In this document: positions 13,033-26,800 of the stretch, one piece after another
Layout of the letters: each line of letters starts with the position of its first letter
Numbering within the stretch: position 1 is the first letter of the stretch
NCBI GenBank assembly: GCA_005406025.1
Contig: BGZK01000082.1
Span: 434,001 to 498,000 of the forward strand
Origin: Eumeta japonica
Lineage: Eukaryota > Arthropoda > Insecta > Lepidoptera > Psychidae
Length of the DNA stretch: 64,000 bases
Direction: 5' to 3'
Notes under the pieces: generated by a model
Told to the model about the DNA's origin: nothing
Seen by the model: the letters and a program-made list of their open reading frames with translations, nothing else
The model's database searches: none
Position numbers and translations under genes: made by a program

Positions 13033-16000
13033 CTTTCTACCAGGGTTGCCAACCAAAAAAGATTCCTCGTACATGTGCTAAAAATCTCGTATATTGACTT
13101 TCAAACCTCGTACATTAAAATTTATTAAGGGCCAATATACCCTGAGAATTACCGACAATTTTGTTTGACGGGTTTTCAGCCATAATAATGAAAATAATCG
13201 TTTGAAACTTTACAGATAAATTATTTAGTTTATAATTTAGTGAATTCTCGTAAATTAAAAATATATGGAAAAATTACAGTTTATTATCATCGAGAAATCT
13301 GCAACACATGAAATTAATAATATCAATAATGAGTTGTTAAAAATAATTCAGGAAGGAGATTTCACAGCTTTGACTAAAACCATTCATATGGCGCGCATTA
13401 AATATTCTTTGGTAGTGAATCAAATTAATTTTTGTCACAACATAATTAATGATAACTTTATCATTTGCATGATTCTGTGAGATGAAGTATACTATTGAAA
13501 TTAACTTGCAAACATAACTACAGATGGCGATATAACAGTATTCAATACTGATGTTAAAGAAGGATGCTCATTATGAAATAATAATGAATCAATAGATGTC
13601 AGGCTAATATCGCTGAAACAAAATATCTTTTCGGTTGGATCGGAGCTTCCCAATATCGTGTTATTTTGTATAATTTACTCACTAAAGGCAATGGAAAAAA
13701 CCCAAAAATATTAAAAAAAAATTTTAGTTATACATACTTAACTGCATAGTGCGAATTGAAGTACATAAAGAAGGAATTTAAAATGTATTAATAATTAAAA
13801 CCTTACATTAAATAAAATTGTAATATAGCTATAAAAATTGTTTATTATTACTCAAGTAAAATCAGAAAAAAACTAAATGTGTCTATATTATTACGAAAAT
13901 TTGCCCTTGCAAAAGTATCGTAAAACCTCTTGTTCTCTTTTAAATTTTCTCTCCAAACATTATGTCAGGAACATCCTCAATGTTATTATGTTTTCTGCCG
14001 TATATTTTATCTTTCGTCATGCGGCTATACATTTCTTTTGTAGGTTCAAAATTGACGCAGTTTCCAGTACGAGTTAAACCTTTTGCGCTCTCTGCAGCAA
14101 GAAGTGTGCCGTTCACTGTTTCCACAGTTAGCCGGTTTCTTAAGTCTGTCTTTATTAAATTGACTTTACTAAATACCCGCTCGCAATCAGCATTCGCATG
14201 GGGTAGGGACAGTGTAGATAGGGCAAAATGAGCCAGCTCGGAAAAGTCTTCAGTTTTCAGTAATTGGGCCCAAAACTTGTCTGGCTCACTAATTTCATTC
14301 AACCTTTGAGGATGACGAGCTCGTGCGTTTGGCAAAGTCCTCCATTGGTTGTCGATTATTTGTTTCTTTGCGTAATCAGCTGGTGCGATTATACGGGGGG
14401 ACCACTTCCATAAGTGGCATAAGTGTTGGGAAATGGCTTCTAAAATTATGGGAGAGCGCTGATGCAGGTTCAAAAACTTGTAGCTTTGACAAGACAGGAT
14501 CTTCCATGTTATATCGTTTTTTAATTTCGGTGGCGGCAGCTTTGTAGAAATTTTTTGCAGCATGAGAAGAACTGTGCAATATCTGCAGGATTTCTGATCA
14601 CATCTGGATGTTTTAAGAGTTCATACACTTTGACGCCAAGATACAGTGCAGCGTCATGGAGCTGATGTTGCTGACTTTCAGGATTTATTTCTCCAAGATT
14701 TTGCCTCATCACATATTCGCGTTGTAAATAACGTAATAAGATCTCCTGGTAAAGTGTCCTAATTTTCTCATGTAGATTGTGAACAACTACTTTCTCGCTT
14801 TGAAATTCCAGATTGAATTTATTGAATAAAGGGAGCGACCATTCCAGGAAACAGAAATAAAGTTTGTAAAATGGGTTGCTGAGTTTTTCGAGAATAAATA
14901 CTGCTCGATTTCTTACATCGGCTCTCGCCCTATGTGCAGGATTTGTCGTAAAGTCGATAAAAAAAAGACGTAGGGCCTCCCATTGTTCTAATATCCTTTC
15001 AACCACTGATAATAACGAAAGCCATCTTGTCTGTGATGGTTTCAGTATTTTATGAGGCTCCACTGCAGCAAACGACTGGAAGTTACGAAAATCAAATTGC
15101 CGTTTATCACTATGTTTAAAAAAGTTGTAGATATCTCTAGCCAGTTGTTCTACACTTTCAGGCAACTGTTTACAGGCTTCACTGGCACACAAATGGGCCG
15201 AATGACAAACGCACTTCGTGATTATGATTCCTGGAAATCGCGTATGAACCTTGTTTTACTGAGTCGTTGTCACCCATCATGACATTACACCCATCGGACC
15301 AAAGCCAATCATATTTGTCAATGGAACATTACGGTTAGTTAATGAATCGATAAGAGCTCTGTATAAATTCTCGGCATTGGCAGTAGGAATACTCGTATCA
15401 TCAGTATCAGACGTTTGCTTAAAACTTTGTACAACTCCCAAAATGTGCTACATATCTTTTGAGCATCTTGATCAAAATACCGTACCACCACGCAAGCAGT
15501 TTTGACTGTAGAAACATCGGTCATCTCGTCTGTCATCACCGAAAACTGATTATTTTGTAATTTTGGCTAAATCTGCTTTATGACCTTCTCCAAGAACGTT
15601 GTTTACCACACCTGTAATTTTGTTCGTTTGAGTTCAATTTCCTTGATTAATTTAGAATCTGTCACAACTTCTTTTAATAAATCTGCTAAATGGTCAGCAA
15701 CCGAGTATGCTATATTATGCTCTGCAAAAAGCAGCAAGTTTAATTTCAGCACGAGCTTTTCTTTATTTTGTGGAGTTAGACCTTTCTGGAACCAAACGAT
15801 GTTAATGTTTGTGTTTTTCCACTGGATCCAGGTTGGTTGCCTAAGTGTTTCTTGGTAGAGGCATGCGTTTTTAAATTAGATAGTTCAGCTACCATTGATG
15901 TTCCCGGGCAATATGCACATTTGGCTTTGTTACATCATTGGTGTCTGGCAAAAGCAGTCTTTAAAAGTCGGATCTTTTAACCACTGCTGCCTAAAATTTT

Positions 16001-16677
16001 GTACACGATGTTGCGATAATGTGTTACCTTCCTTTTTTCTTGTCCAACCACCTTTTTTGGGTAATTTTCTAGGCGGAGTTAAAGTAGGCGAACGGTCACT
16101 GTTTTCTTCGTTATCACTCATAATGAGACTTATTACTTTTATTACAACTCTAAACAATGAAAGAAACTTGGTATTAACAATAGAAATCTTCTTTTTACAA
16201 AAAACAATTAGCTACATGACATAGTACAAACGACTAATGCGAAGTAGGTACGAAATGTTTTATTAGTCGGGGATTTCCCAGTTGATTGACAATCATCATT
16301 TACACGATGATTGTCTATGGTATATCGTCAACCGGAAATCTCCGCAGTGCAATTACGGTGTAAGAAGTTCCTGCAAGTTTTGATAGATGGCACTAGTTTT
16401 TATTAATTTATAAGGTGATCCAAAATGATCGGGTGGGGTTCTAGCCGATCTAGTTCTTGCAAAAGTAACCCCACCCAAATAATCGTATGGCCTAGAGTCC
16501 GGTGAAGTAGCTCATTTGCAACTAGCTACATAATCCATTAAAAAATCGTATGGCCATAATATTATCAAAATCTCGTACATAATTGTACGAGGTTGATAGC
16601 GTCCTCGTACCTCATACGGAAGACCACAAATCTGTTTGTACGAGGAACCTCGTACGTTTGGCAACCCTGCTTTCTAC
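13033..16677 (-). mobile_element. hAT-superfamily transposon with perfect 8-bp target duplication
   Basis: The element proper is 13041-16669 (3629 bp). It starts CAGGGTTGCCAAC and ends with the inverse GTTTGGCAACCCTG. The octamer CTTTCTAC flanks it exactly at 13033-13040 and 16670-16677, the hAT signature. Subterminal regions repeat the motif CCTCGTAC in both orientations, likely transposase binding sites. It sits between the divergent F-box and anoctamin-8 genes. A nested inverted repeat of about 80 bp lies at 16267-16345. Confidence 0.95.
13940..16121 (-). pseudogene. hAT transposase with BED finger, frameshifted
   Basis: Minus-strand pieces appear in family order. The N-terminus starts at an ATG at 16121 (MSDNEENSDRSP). 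Next comes a BED-type finger at about 15920-15840, with CAYC and later H-x4-H (HASTKKH) in a shifted frame. The catalytic region at 15539-15339 contains DEMTDVS. A middle segment covers 15192-14521. The C-terminal hATC dimerisation domain, 14563-13940, has LPHANADCERVFSKVNLIKT. At least three frame changes and stops separate the pieces, so the copy is dead, although the terminal repeats are intact and could be cross-mobilised. Confidence 0.9.
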
Positions 16678-17865
16678 TTCAAATAACAATGTCGAACTAT
16701 TTTTCGAACTGGTTTATTCCCAAAATGACAAGAACACAAATAGAATAAACTGTACAGTACTATATTAAACTCTAAACTTTCAACTATAAAGTACAAATCA
16801 AAATGACAGCGTTAATATATGCAAAGACAAAAACCGACTGATAACATTAAGCCTTATGACCAGTATGAAATAAAGGTAACTCCCACAAAATCTGTTAAGT
16901 TAAATATAAATGTGATTACACGTTACGATACTTGAAAGTCATTTTCAAAAATATATTGGAATATCACATTCTGGTGATTTAAACATTTTTTTATGGAAGC
17001 TTGTTAAAAGTACATTCAAATTAAAAAAAAAATACAACGTTCATTAAATGGTTTTAAAACTTATAGTCTATGTAAAACCTAAAATTTGTTTTGTTAATAT
17101 TCAATGTACGAAACCCAATTCAAACGAAATAATGCTTTGTTAACCAAAAATTTGCTTTTTGATAGAAAAAGAAATACAACCTATTTAAGTCGAAGCTAAA
17201 TACGTATTTCATTATTGTTAATTGTAGACTTATATTAATCAAGTCACAATATAACTTTAAAGGTGTGTACATAAAAGCATAGTATATATTTTTCTTGTGT
17301 TGCACAAATACTCTACATCACAGTCAGTAAGTTGGAGTTTGAGTAAAGTTACATGATACAAAAATATTATACGATGAAAAGTAGTTAACGAAATTAACTT
17401 CAGGTATTTCAAGTAATACTCAATTACAATATATAAACTTTCTAGGACATGGAAGTCTATATAAGACTTTATTTCTAATAATTTTAAAAATATTTTATCA
17501 CACAGAACAAAATATGTCGAAAATAAATGATATTAACCTGGCAACATCATGTGAAAAAAATGGCGCTTGAAAATCAATTTTGAAAATTGACATTCGTCTT
17601 GTTTCGTCTAGGTTTAGGAGCAACAAGAACATTTATTAGTATCAAATATATAAATAATTAAGTCTATGAACATATTTACATATAGAAGTTAAAGCATGTT
17701 TTATTGTAACATTTTTTATATAAAGTTTTGATTCAAATATTTATTCGTTGTGAATTGCGTTCTATTGTGATCGATGATGTAAGATCATTGAACATTTGAA
17801 GGACTCTTTGTGCTTGTCTTGTTGTATATTATTGAGCGGAATTTGAGCTCCTTGCGAAATTCAAT
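16678..17865. other. Upstream region of anoctamin-8
   Basis: This AT-rich interval between the hAT element and the anoctamin-8 start codon should hold the promoter and 5' UTR. I see no TATA box or other motif that I would assign. An in-frame TGA at 17833 precedes the chosen ATG. Confidence 0.4.
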
Positions 17866-20800
17866 ATGGATAACGAAAGCACAAAACACACTTTAGGCAA
17901 CACAGATAGAGAAGACTATGAAAGTAGTTCTCAGTCAACTCCACAAGAACCGAAATCATTTGCGGAATTTGCTAAGGACAAACTGGATAGCGGTATGCGA
18001 GACTATATACATAATTAGTTTACTTTCAAAATCAATTTGTCCGATTCCGGAACTATTTTTATTAGTTAATGCTTTGTATGTTATTTAATTGTTTAATTAT
18101 ATGTATCTGTATATGTATTTATATCGATTCGCAAAATTTTTGAATATTCAATTAAAAGTTTAACATAAATTTGAAATGTCACCAAAAAGTATATTTCATA
18201 ATACAAAAAAATATCTGGAAAACAAAGATATCAAGAAACATTACATATACATCATTATAACGATAGTAAGGCTTAAAATTTGGGGGTGCACATTGGACAC
18301 TAAATAAAAAATAGTGTAGATAATTCCAAGACTTAGGAATTATGAATTAATAACATTGATAGTTTTAAGAAAACAGTTCATCATAGACCCTTAAACTAAG
18401 ACAAATATATATACAGATATGAGATAAATACAGATATTTAATGTGAAAACATGGCTTATTACAGCTTTGAAAGTAAGAAATTTACATCTACAAAGACATA
18501 AAGTGTGTTTTATTATTTAAATTGAACGTCTTTAAAATGCCACAAAGTTCAAATAATTTAATACAAATATTTAGTAGTTAAGAATAACAAATATATAGAA
18601 TGCTAAGCAAACGTTATGCTCATATACATGCAACAAACATATTTCATTACTTTATTGACCTGATTAATTACAGTTGAATACTTCATTAATATTGTTAAGG
18701 TCTACAGTGATTATTTTTAAAGAAAAGGTATGTGTATTTGGGATAAAAAATATCCTATGTGTATCCCAAAAATCTTTTTAACCCTCCAGTGCAACTCTCA
18801 TCAAAATCGGTTCAGTCATTTTGAGTATCATTCAAGACAAACAGATGGTGGTACTTTAAGAAAAAGAGTTATATGGTTACTGGTAACATATACATAACTA
18901 CAAGGACTTAAAAAATTGTAATTATTTTGTAATCATAGACAACACTTCTATTTTATTTATATGAATAGATTCCATATCTGTGTTTTGTTTTTGATTCATC
19001 AATCTGCATTATTCGAGTTGCTCATATTCATGCTTACTGTTCGTACATGGATACTAGTGCTTCATAAAGGCATGGATACTAGTGCTTCTTGTAATTTCTA
19101 AGATCTAACTACATATCACATTTAAGGTCACGGTATTAGTGTAACAGGACTTTAAAGCTAGCCTAGAAAAAAAAACCGTGTTTTGGACACACGGCATCAA
19201 TTGAAACTTCTTTGGCAAAATATGCAGGAATAGAGCTTGGAGTTAATAAAATGAAACAGAAAATAAATTATTGTGTTATTCATTCATGGTTACAAGATTC
19301 TTTTTGTGACCAACTATTACTAAAAACGAAAATCAAAATGAGAAAACAATTTAATTACTAACTCGAGACAGTGTTTATTAGTTGTTTTTATCTCAATGAT
19401 TTATCAACGTTCATTAAAGCCTCAAGAGACATGTCGTTTTTCCAACGCGGAATTCATATACTGACAGAAAGATAGGAGAAAGTTGTCTCTAGTGATGGGC
19501 AATACTTTGAATGAAATGTTTTTGTTCCTTATAATTTAAATAAAGCTTTTATTTTGTAAAAAAAAAACAGCGAGAACTTATTCAAGGTCCCAATATATAT
19601 AGGAAACAAAAATGATTTTTCTTTGTCCGAGCATTGCTTAAAAACTACTGAGTGTCTCAATACTGGATTTTGATCATTCGATGTGTAACAATTTGTAGCT
19701 ATTTATTTTTTGGATTCTCTACATATAAATTAGAATGAAAAAAAAATTACACATCCTTATAGAAGCATTTGTGTGTGTATACCTATTCATTTGTTACAGC
19801 CAATTTCCTCATTGTATAACGAATTTTGAATATGGGGGGAGTCACTTTTGGGGGACAAGTTATTAGATTAAAATAAAATGCTTTTACAAATTGTATGATA
19901 TATAGATTAAATGAAAGGCTTACTTTTAAGGGTCTCAAGCATTTATTTTATAATTTTAAATAGTGTTACTTAAGAAAATATATAAAAAATTGATCATTCC
20001 ACCTTTGTTTCTGAAATTAATGAAACTAAAGTTTTAAAAAATTCATGTAGATTATGAAAACACTTATAAGACCATAGACTTAAAATAACATGGTAAACCT
20101 CTTAGCATTGTGGACAGAAACTTACATTTGCAGCCGTTTTGGTTACTACAAAAAAAATTGTTTCAGATTTATAAAAAAAACATGATAGATGACGTTAGTA
20201 TTAAGTTCTCTTCCCTAGCTTAAATTTTCTTAATTTTAGGTTCCAAGTATCAATGGATGCGTTCTGCAAAATTTTTATTTCTCAATTATCATGCTTAAAA
20301 TTATATTCTTAGCTGGGAGAGAACTTCGCCGTCGACTTCCAATGGCTGGTCAAATTGGTGCTCATCTGATGCATCCACGGCGGTTGTTATTGCACTCCAC
20401 ACCGACTCAGCATACTGATGTTGTTATCACCTTTCCTAAAGGTAACTAATCGGTAGTATCAAAATTATATTTTTGCTTTCTATATTTTCCATATTAATGT
20501 TATTCCTCACCCAAACTCAACCTCCATACTGATTTATACCCTGGTTCCGATTTTAGACAAAAGTTTTATTTCATTACTATTTAATCAAACTATGAATAAT
20601 CACCCATTTTCCTTTTATAAGCAAGCACTCTTGATAATTCATGTGGAATATCAGGACAAAAACAAGACAATGTTCATCTTTATAGAATATGCTGTGTGAA
20701 TTAATAGAAAAATTAATAGGAATCAGTTAAAATCATAAATTTTCATAATTAAGCTGTTCAAGCTTACCACTTGTACAAATACATTTATATGCTTCTCACT

Positions 20801-23800
20801 ATAAATTAGTCTCTGCAGGAGGTTGATTTTTGGATCATGTAATTCAATGTCTTAGGGGCCATTCAAGTATTACGTAAGCACCAAAGGGGGATGGGGGGTT
20901 CTTTGCTTTGCTTACTTTTGATGACATGGGGGACTCAGAATTGGAGTTCAGAATTCTTTATTTCTAAACTTGATAATTGCTGTTCATGAAAAACAAAAAA
21001 ATATCAAAATATTATACCAATTTTTACATAAGGGTAGAGGGGCAGGGTAAGAGCTTTGCTTACTTCTGCTGACAAGGGGTTGGAGGGGATGAAAAATACA
21101 TAAATTCTGCTTACGTAATACTTGAATGACCCCTTATATGAAATTGGTGAAAATTAACAGAAGCGGTAATTCATATTACCAGATTTCTTATACAATAGTT
21201 ATGAAAAATGAATTACATGAGGATTCTGAAAATATAGATTATTGCTTATGTTGAATTTTTTTTGTTAAATTATTTTTTTATTACATTAAGAAATTAAGTC
21301 ACATTACACGAGAATTATCCTTCAGATGTAAATAGCACTTTAATATCCACTTGGCACTTATTATTTTTTTAGGAGACTTAAAAATAGTAAATAAAAACTA
21401 ATATAGTTTTATAATGCACTGATTGGAGTAGTGTTTTCAAAATATTTTACATTTTCATACATATAGGGTTACTTCAAAACCTTGGTCCTCCATTTGGGAC
21501 TGACTGAGTTGTAATCTGATGATGAAAATACAGAGAATGAATCAAGAATATTTCAATTTTCTGTGTTAGTAGAGGGATTATGATTTAAATGAAAATTAAA
21601 TGGCTCTTTCTCAATTGCGAGTATACTATAAAGACAAATAGACATTGACTGCCTTCATATATTATTAAAAAATGAAATCCTTACATTACATCATAAACAT
21701 AAAAATCAACAACATAAACAAATTGTTATTCAATAGAACACCCTCTGTTGTTAGGTTAAGCAATTCTAGTGTTTCATAGGTGGTACAATATTATCGATTG
21801 GTTGGTTGGTTTTCAAGTTAAGACTATAAGAAGTGGTATTGGTAGTGGCGTGCATAGAGATTTCAGACAGGGGATGCATGGTTAAAAAAGCTTACCAGTT
21901 ACAGCATTATTTTGATTGGTGACCCATCGCCGGTGGATACCTGCCCCATTGACTTACCGCCATTGGCTTTGCATGTTGTTTGTTTGCAAATATAACAGGT
22001 CATTTAAATAATACCCAAAGTGGCCTCTGAAAAGGCTATGAGGATATTATGTTTGTTTTCTTTCTGTAAATTAATCAAAATTCGAAATGAGTTATTTATT
22101 TTACATATTAGTTTATTAATTTCTGCAACAAGTAAATGTCAAAAAAGAAGATTGACTTGTTTTAAATAGGTAGTTCTACAAAACTTCATCATAAATACTA
22201 CTAGATCGTTTTAAAATAACAAAGTTTTTTTTTTATTGGCAATCATAGACAAATCTCTGAGTCTATTTTGGCCTTATTTGTATTGTAAATGTAGTAAAAG
22301 AATTATTTTTAGACTAGAAATATACACAACTGGCTGGAATGTTGATTTTTCTAATTTGAAAGCTACGGGAGATTTCAAGTCAAATGGTCCAAATGTAAAT
22401 TAATATATAAAATAAAACTAAATATTCCAAATGTTTTTAGTTCGTTCAACTTGTATATGCTTGAGTATATACAAGTCGAACGAACTAAAACTCATTCCTA
22501 AGCTGTTCTACATTAAGAGGATGGTCATGCATATTGTCTTAAATTTTTCTAACGACCACTACACACGCCTGTAATAATGTTGATCATTATCAGTACTTTG
22601 TTTTCTTTTAGGTTAATCGCAATTGGATCTTAAAACGGAGTTGTCGTTATCAAATTTAGTTCTACACTGTTCCAAGAAAGTTTTGAACTCTTAAATTTTT
22701 TGGATACAGTGTATGTACAATGTTGATATACTGTGACATTTTATATTTAATATTTCAGCTGCAAAGATGGTTTTTTATACAAAAATCGGAGAAAATTTTA
22801 CAAGATGAAATTTGGATATACATAGTTTTGAAGTCAATTATACGAAGAAAATAAATACTTTAATTAATGTGTAGCACTGTAGAATCATAAAATTTTGCAA
22901 AAAGCAAACTCAAAACATAAATAAAGTAAAAAATCCGAATGATGGTAACTTTATAATTAAATCCTATAAAATGAAAAATAGAAGCATTAAAACTCTCGGA
23001 ATACTCAGGACCAACGGCTTGCTAATATCTTGAAAACACAAAAATGTGGATGGATGAAATACCTCCATACATAATTACATTTGTATTAAACCTTCAAATT
23101 ACCAGTTCTACTCACACTTGTCAATGCTATATGATAAAAAAACTGGCCAAGAGCATGTCAGACCTTGCTTATTATATGGTTCCGAAGTCATCATTAGAAA
23201 CAAATGCACTACAGATGAAAAAGTATGTTGATGCATTTTAGTTGCCTATAACTAGAAAAACAAGTAGCTAGGCGGACTATTACTATTAAACTAGTGTAAA
23301 CTAATGTGCACCAGCAAAAGAGCGTGTGTTCAAGGCACTTATGTCCTTTTGTTGAGAAATTTATTTTTGTTTTCAAACTACTAAACTTAGTAGCGGCTTA
23401 TACAAGACACCTATATATAAATTTCAACAATATACATAAGATGTAGTTTTTGAGTAAAATTTCTATGACGTACCAATGGACAGACAGACAGACATGATGA
23501 AGCTATAAGGGTTTCGTTTTTGCCTTTTCGGCTCAGAACTCTAAAAATAGGTGAGACCAGGTAATTGATAAGGTTTGTGAAGATGTAGAAGACGTGATTG
23601 GTTTTTAAAATAGGATGGTTTTAGTACTCAAAAACGTTCTAAAAAAACTGGCAATGAGCAGGGCCTTACTAATAGGGTCCCTTTGGTATCCTTTTAGTAC
23701 TAAACTTTAATAAGAAAGTTAAATTTTGATTTTTGAAAGAGAGAGAAAGAATACATATAAATAAAATTATACTAAAGTGTAAGAGCCAAATTTTAGGATG

Positions 23801-26800
23801 TTAAATTACTGCCATATTAAAATGTAACATATTTTTTTGTAATATAAAAATGGGCCTATATACAATACAAGTTTTTAACTGCGCGTCTGCCCATATAGAC
23901 ATAAATTGAAATTTCTTTGTCTTGTATATCGCGCCACTATGATACCAAGATCCTAACCGCTATCCTGTTCTCAATTCTGATCCTGGCCCTGCTCTCGTCA
24001 ATTTCTTTTATTTTCGATGATGATTACAGTCCCACTGTTGATTCCTTTTGACTCTAGTCCCGTTCTCAATTTCGGTTCCGGCCTCGCTTTCGATTCTGAT
24101 CCTGGTCCCATTCATGATTCTGCTCTCCGTTCTGCATTATGTATTCCTTAGAGAGAAAGGGGGAGGTAGTATATGTGATGGTAGATGGAAATTTTTTTTT
24201 GCATAGGATTTGCATAAAATCCGTTCTTAATGAGCGTATTGAACCTTTAGTTTCGGAGATCTCATGATGAGTCAGTTAGTCAGTCAGTCAGTCAGTGGTA
24301 TTTCGCTTATATGTGTATATATATAGATATGTCCTTCGATGAAGCTACTAGCAACATTGATTTAGGCTTAATATACAATTGCCGTACGATATGTAGATTT
24401 CATAAATATGTAATGTAATATTAGTATTCATACATTCAAATTCTGATAAACAGCTAATAATATGCATGAGGCATAAATATTAGTGTCATTTATTTATCAT
24501 ACAGAAGCTATTTATGAAGTTTATAATAGCTCTATGAAGAGAATGTGTTTTTTATGCTACCTATTTACATTTTTGTTTGATTTTCAAATATACAGATTTA
24601 AACAAAGATTTCAGTTTTTTATATTATCCATCTGTTGTATATACATCAATTTATATTTTGCTGATAATGATAATTATTAAATATTGAGATGCTAGAAAGT
24701 TGTTCTTCCAAGACACTATTGTTGTCTGTTATTATTTTGTGCATAGTTGTTTATGTGATGGTTTCAAAATTAAAGCAATGCTGCTTGATCGTGTGATAAG
24801 GATTTGTCTTGTAACACATGAGACAGATACACAATGGTGTACATATATAATAAAAAGTAGAGTCTACCGAGACAGTACATGTCTACTGACAGTTCGACAG
24901 GTATATCATTATATGTGGATGCGTAAGGTCAGGTCGTAGAGACCACGGGTATCTACTTTTCTATTACTGACGTTCATCATGAATGATAAAAGTATGTGAT
25001 ATGTGTGATGTATTATGTTAATTTATTGATTTTTTTTTTTGAAAATTGCATTCTATTTTACATATCACCCAATTCTGTATGTAAATTTCCCATAACACTC
25101 CTTGACATTGATCTATCATAATGAACAGAATCATTATGATAGATGAATATCAATAAAAATCATCTTAGCTTGTTGATTTTAACCAAGATTGAAATCAAGA
25201 TTTTAAAATTGTCAGCAAGGTTGATTTGTATTAAATATGAAGAAATATATTTCTATGTCCACGCTGGCGAAGCCGCGAAAGCTATTTTTCTATTTTAATA
25301 TCATGATCTCAATTGTTTATATATATATTTCATACCTTTTTAACCGACTTAAAAAAAGGAAGAGGTCCTCGATTCATCTATGCATTATATATATGTTCAT
25401 GCATAACTTCTTTGTTTATGAACAGATTTGAATGATTCTTTTTGTGTTGGGTTCAGTATAAGTAATTCCATGGTGGTCCCATTTTATTTCACTAGTATCG
25501 AATTTTGGACTTCGAAGATGTACCAGGAAACTCCTCAAAATCAAATAAGAGATTTAAAATGATTGAGGTATTGTCAAGTTTATTATGGTCCTTTAACTAA
25601 ATAGGTATCTAATTATGGTCATGAACAACCAGATCTGGACTAGACATGGAGTATGAAGGTATACAACAGAACTCCTTTATGACAAACAACACAAATGTGT
25701 AGATTGAATTAAAATGGATTGTGTCCTTGTACACCAGAGGACGAAGAGGCCTTGAGGGTTTCCTTCTATGTTAGAACTCCTCAGTGAACAGCATCGATTT
25801 GAAATTTTGTATATAGGCTGTTCTGATTATCGATTGTGTCCTCGTGCACTAGAAGATGCTACAGCCGCAAAGGCAGCCGTAAGGGTTATCACCTATGGTA
25901 GAATTTTTTCGCGGTGAATAGCATAGGCTTGAAACTATGCATATGGGCTATTATGATGATGGATTGCATTTTCGTACACCAGAGGGCGATGCAGTTTTGA
26001 GAGTTTCCTTCTATGGTAGAACTCTTCAATGGTGAACAGCATAGAGTTAAAATTTTGCATACAGGATGTTCCAATGATCGATTATAACCTCGTGCATACG
26101 AGGTTATTTTTCTGTGGGTATCAACAGATGGTGCAATTGCAATGATGACATTAATAACTATAAATAATTATAATAATGTGTTCTGTCCTGGTACTCGGTT
26201 AAATGTTAATAGGTGATTAATGCATTTTTTTTAAATATACCGCATTAAAATATTATTATAAAAATTAAATTAAAAAATTCAAATGAATGTTATTGTATGA
26301 GTTTCTATGTTGCTATTTTGGTAATCTGTTGAACAATTCGAATTATATGTTACATCGACGCATTACACTCTCGAAATTAACTCCAATCAAATTTTCTTAA
26401 TACTCTAAAATAAGTTGAACTTCAAAACATTTTTGCGTCAAAGCAAGTTAAGACACCGACTTTATTAACAGAAAAACAGTTAGACATATCCATTTTATTT
26501 ATTTATCCTGATTGTGGAAATGTATTATTCTACCAGGCATTCCGGACAGTATGTTGTTGTGGCTGTTGCACAAACTCCGCGGCAGTCGTCCGAGACTCCG
26601 TGTGTGCGTCAGACAGCACGCCTCTGCACAGTGTTCCGCTTTTTATATCACGGCAGACGACGATGTGTTAGTACCCATATACCTATCTTTTTAATGGATT
26701 ATGAGAAATTACAATTTGTAATTACAATAACTATTGCAAAGATTTATTTGTTATTCCAATTATCTATTGATTGTTGTCGGATTCTTAATGTTAGTTTTCA

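Noticed and set aside
13962..15858. Several plus-strand ORFs of 70-92 codons
   Set aside because: They are antisense to the hAT transposase remnant.
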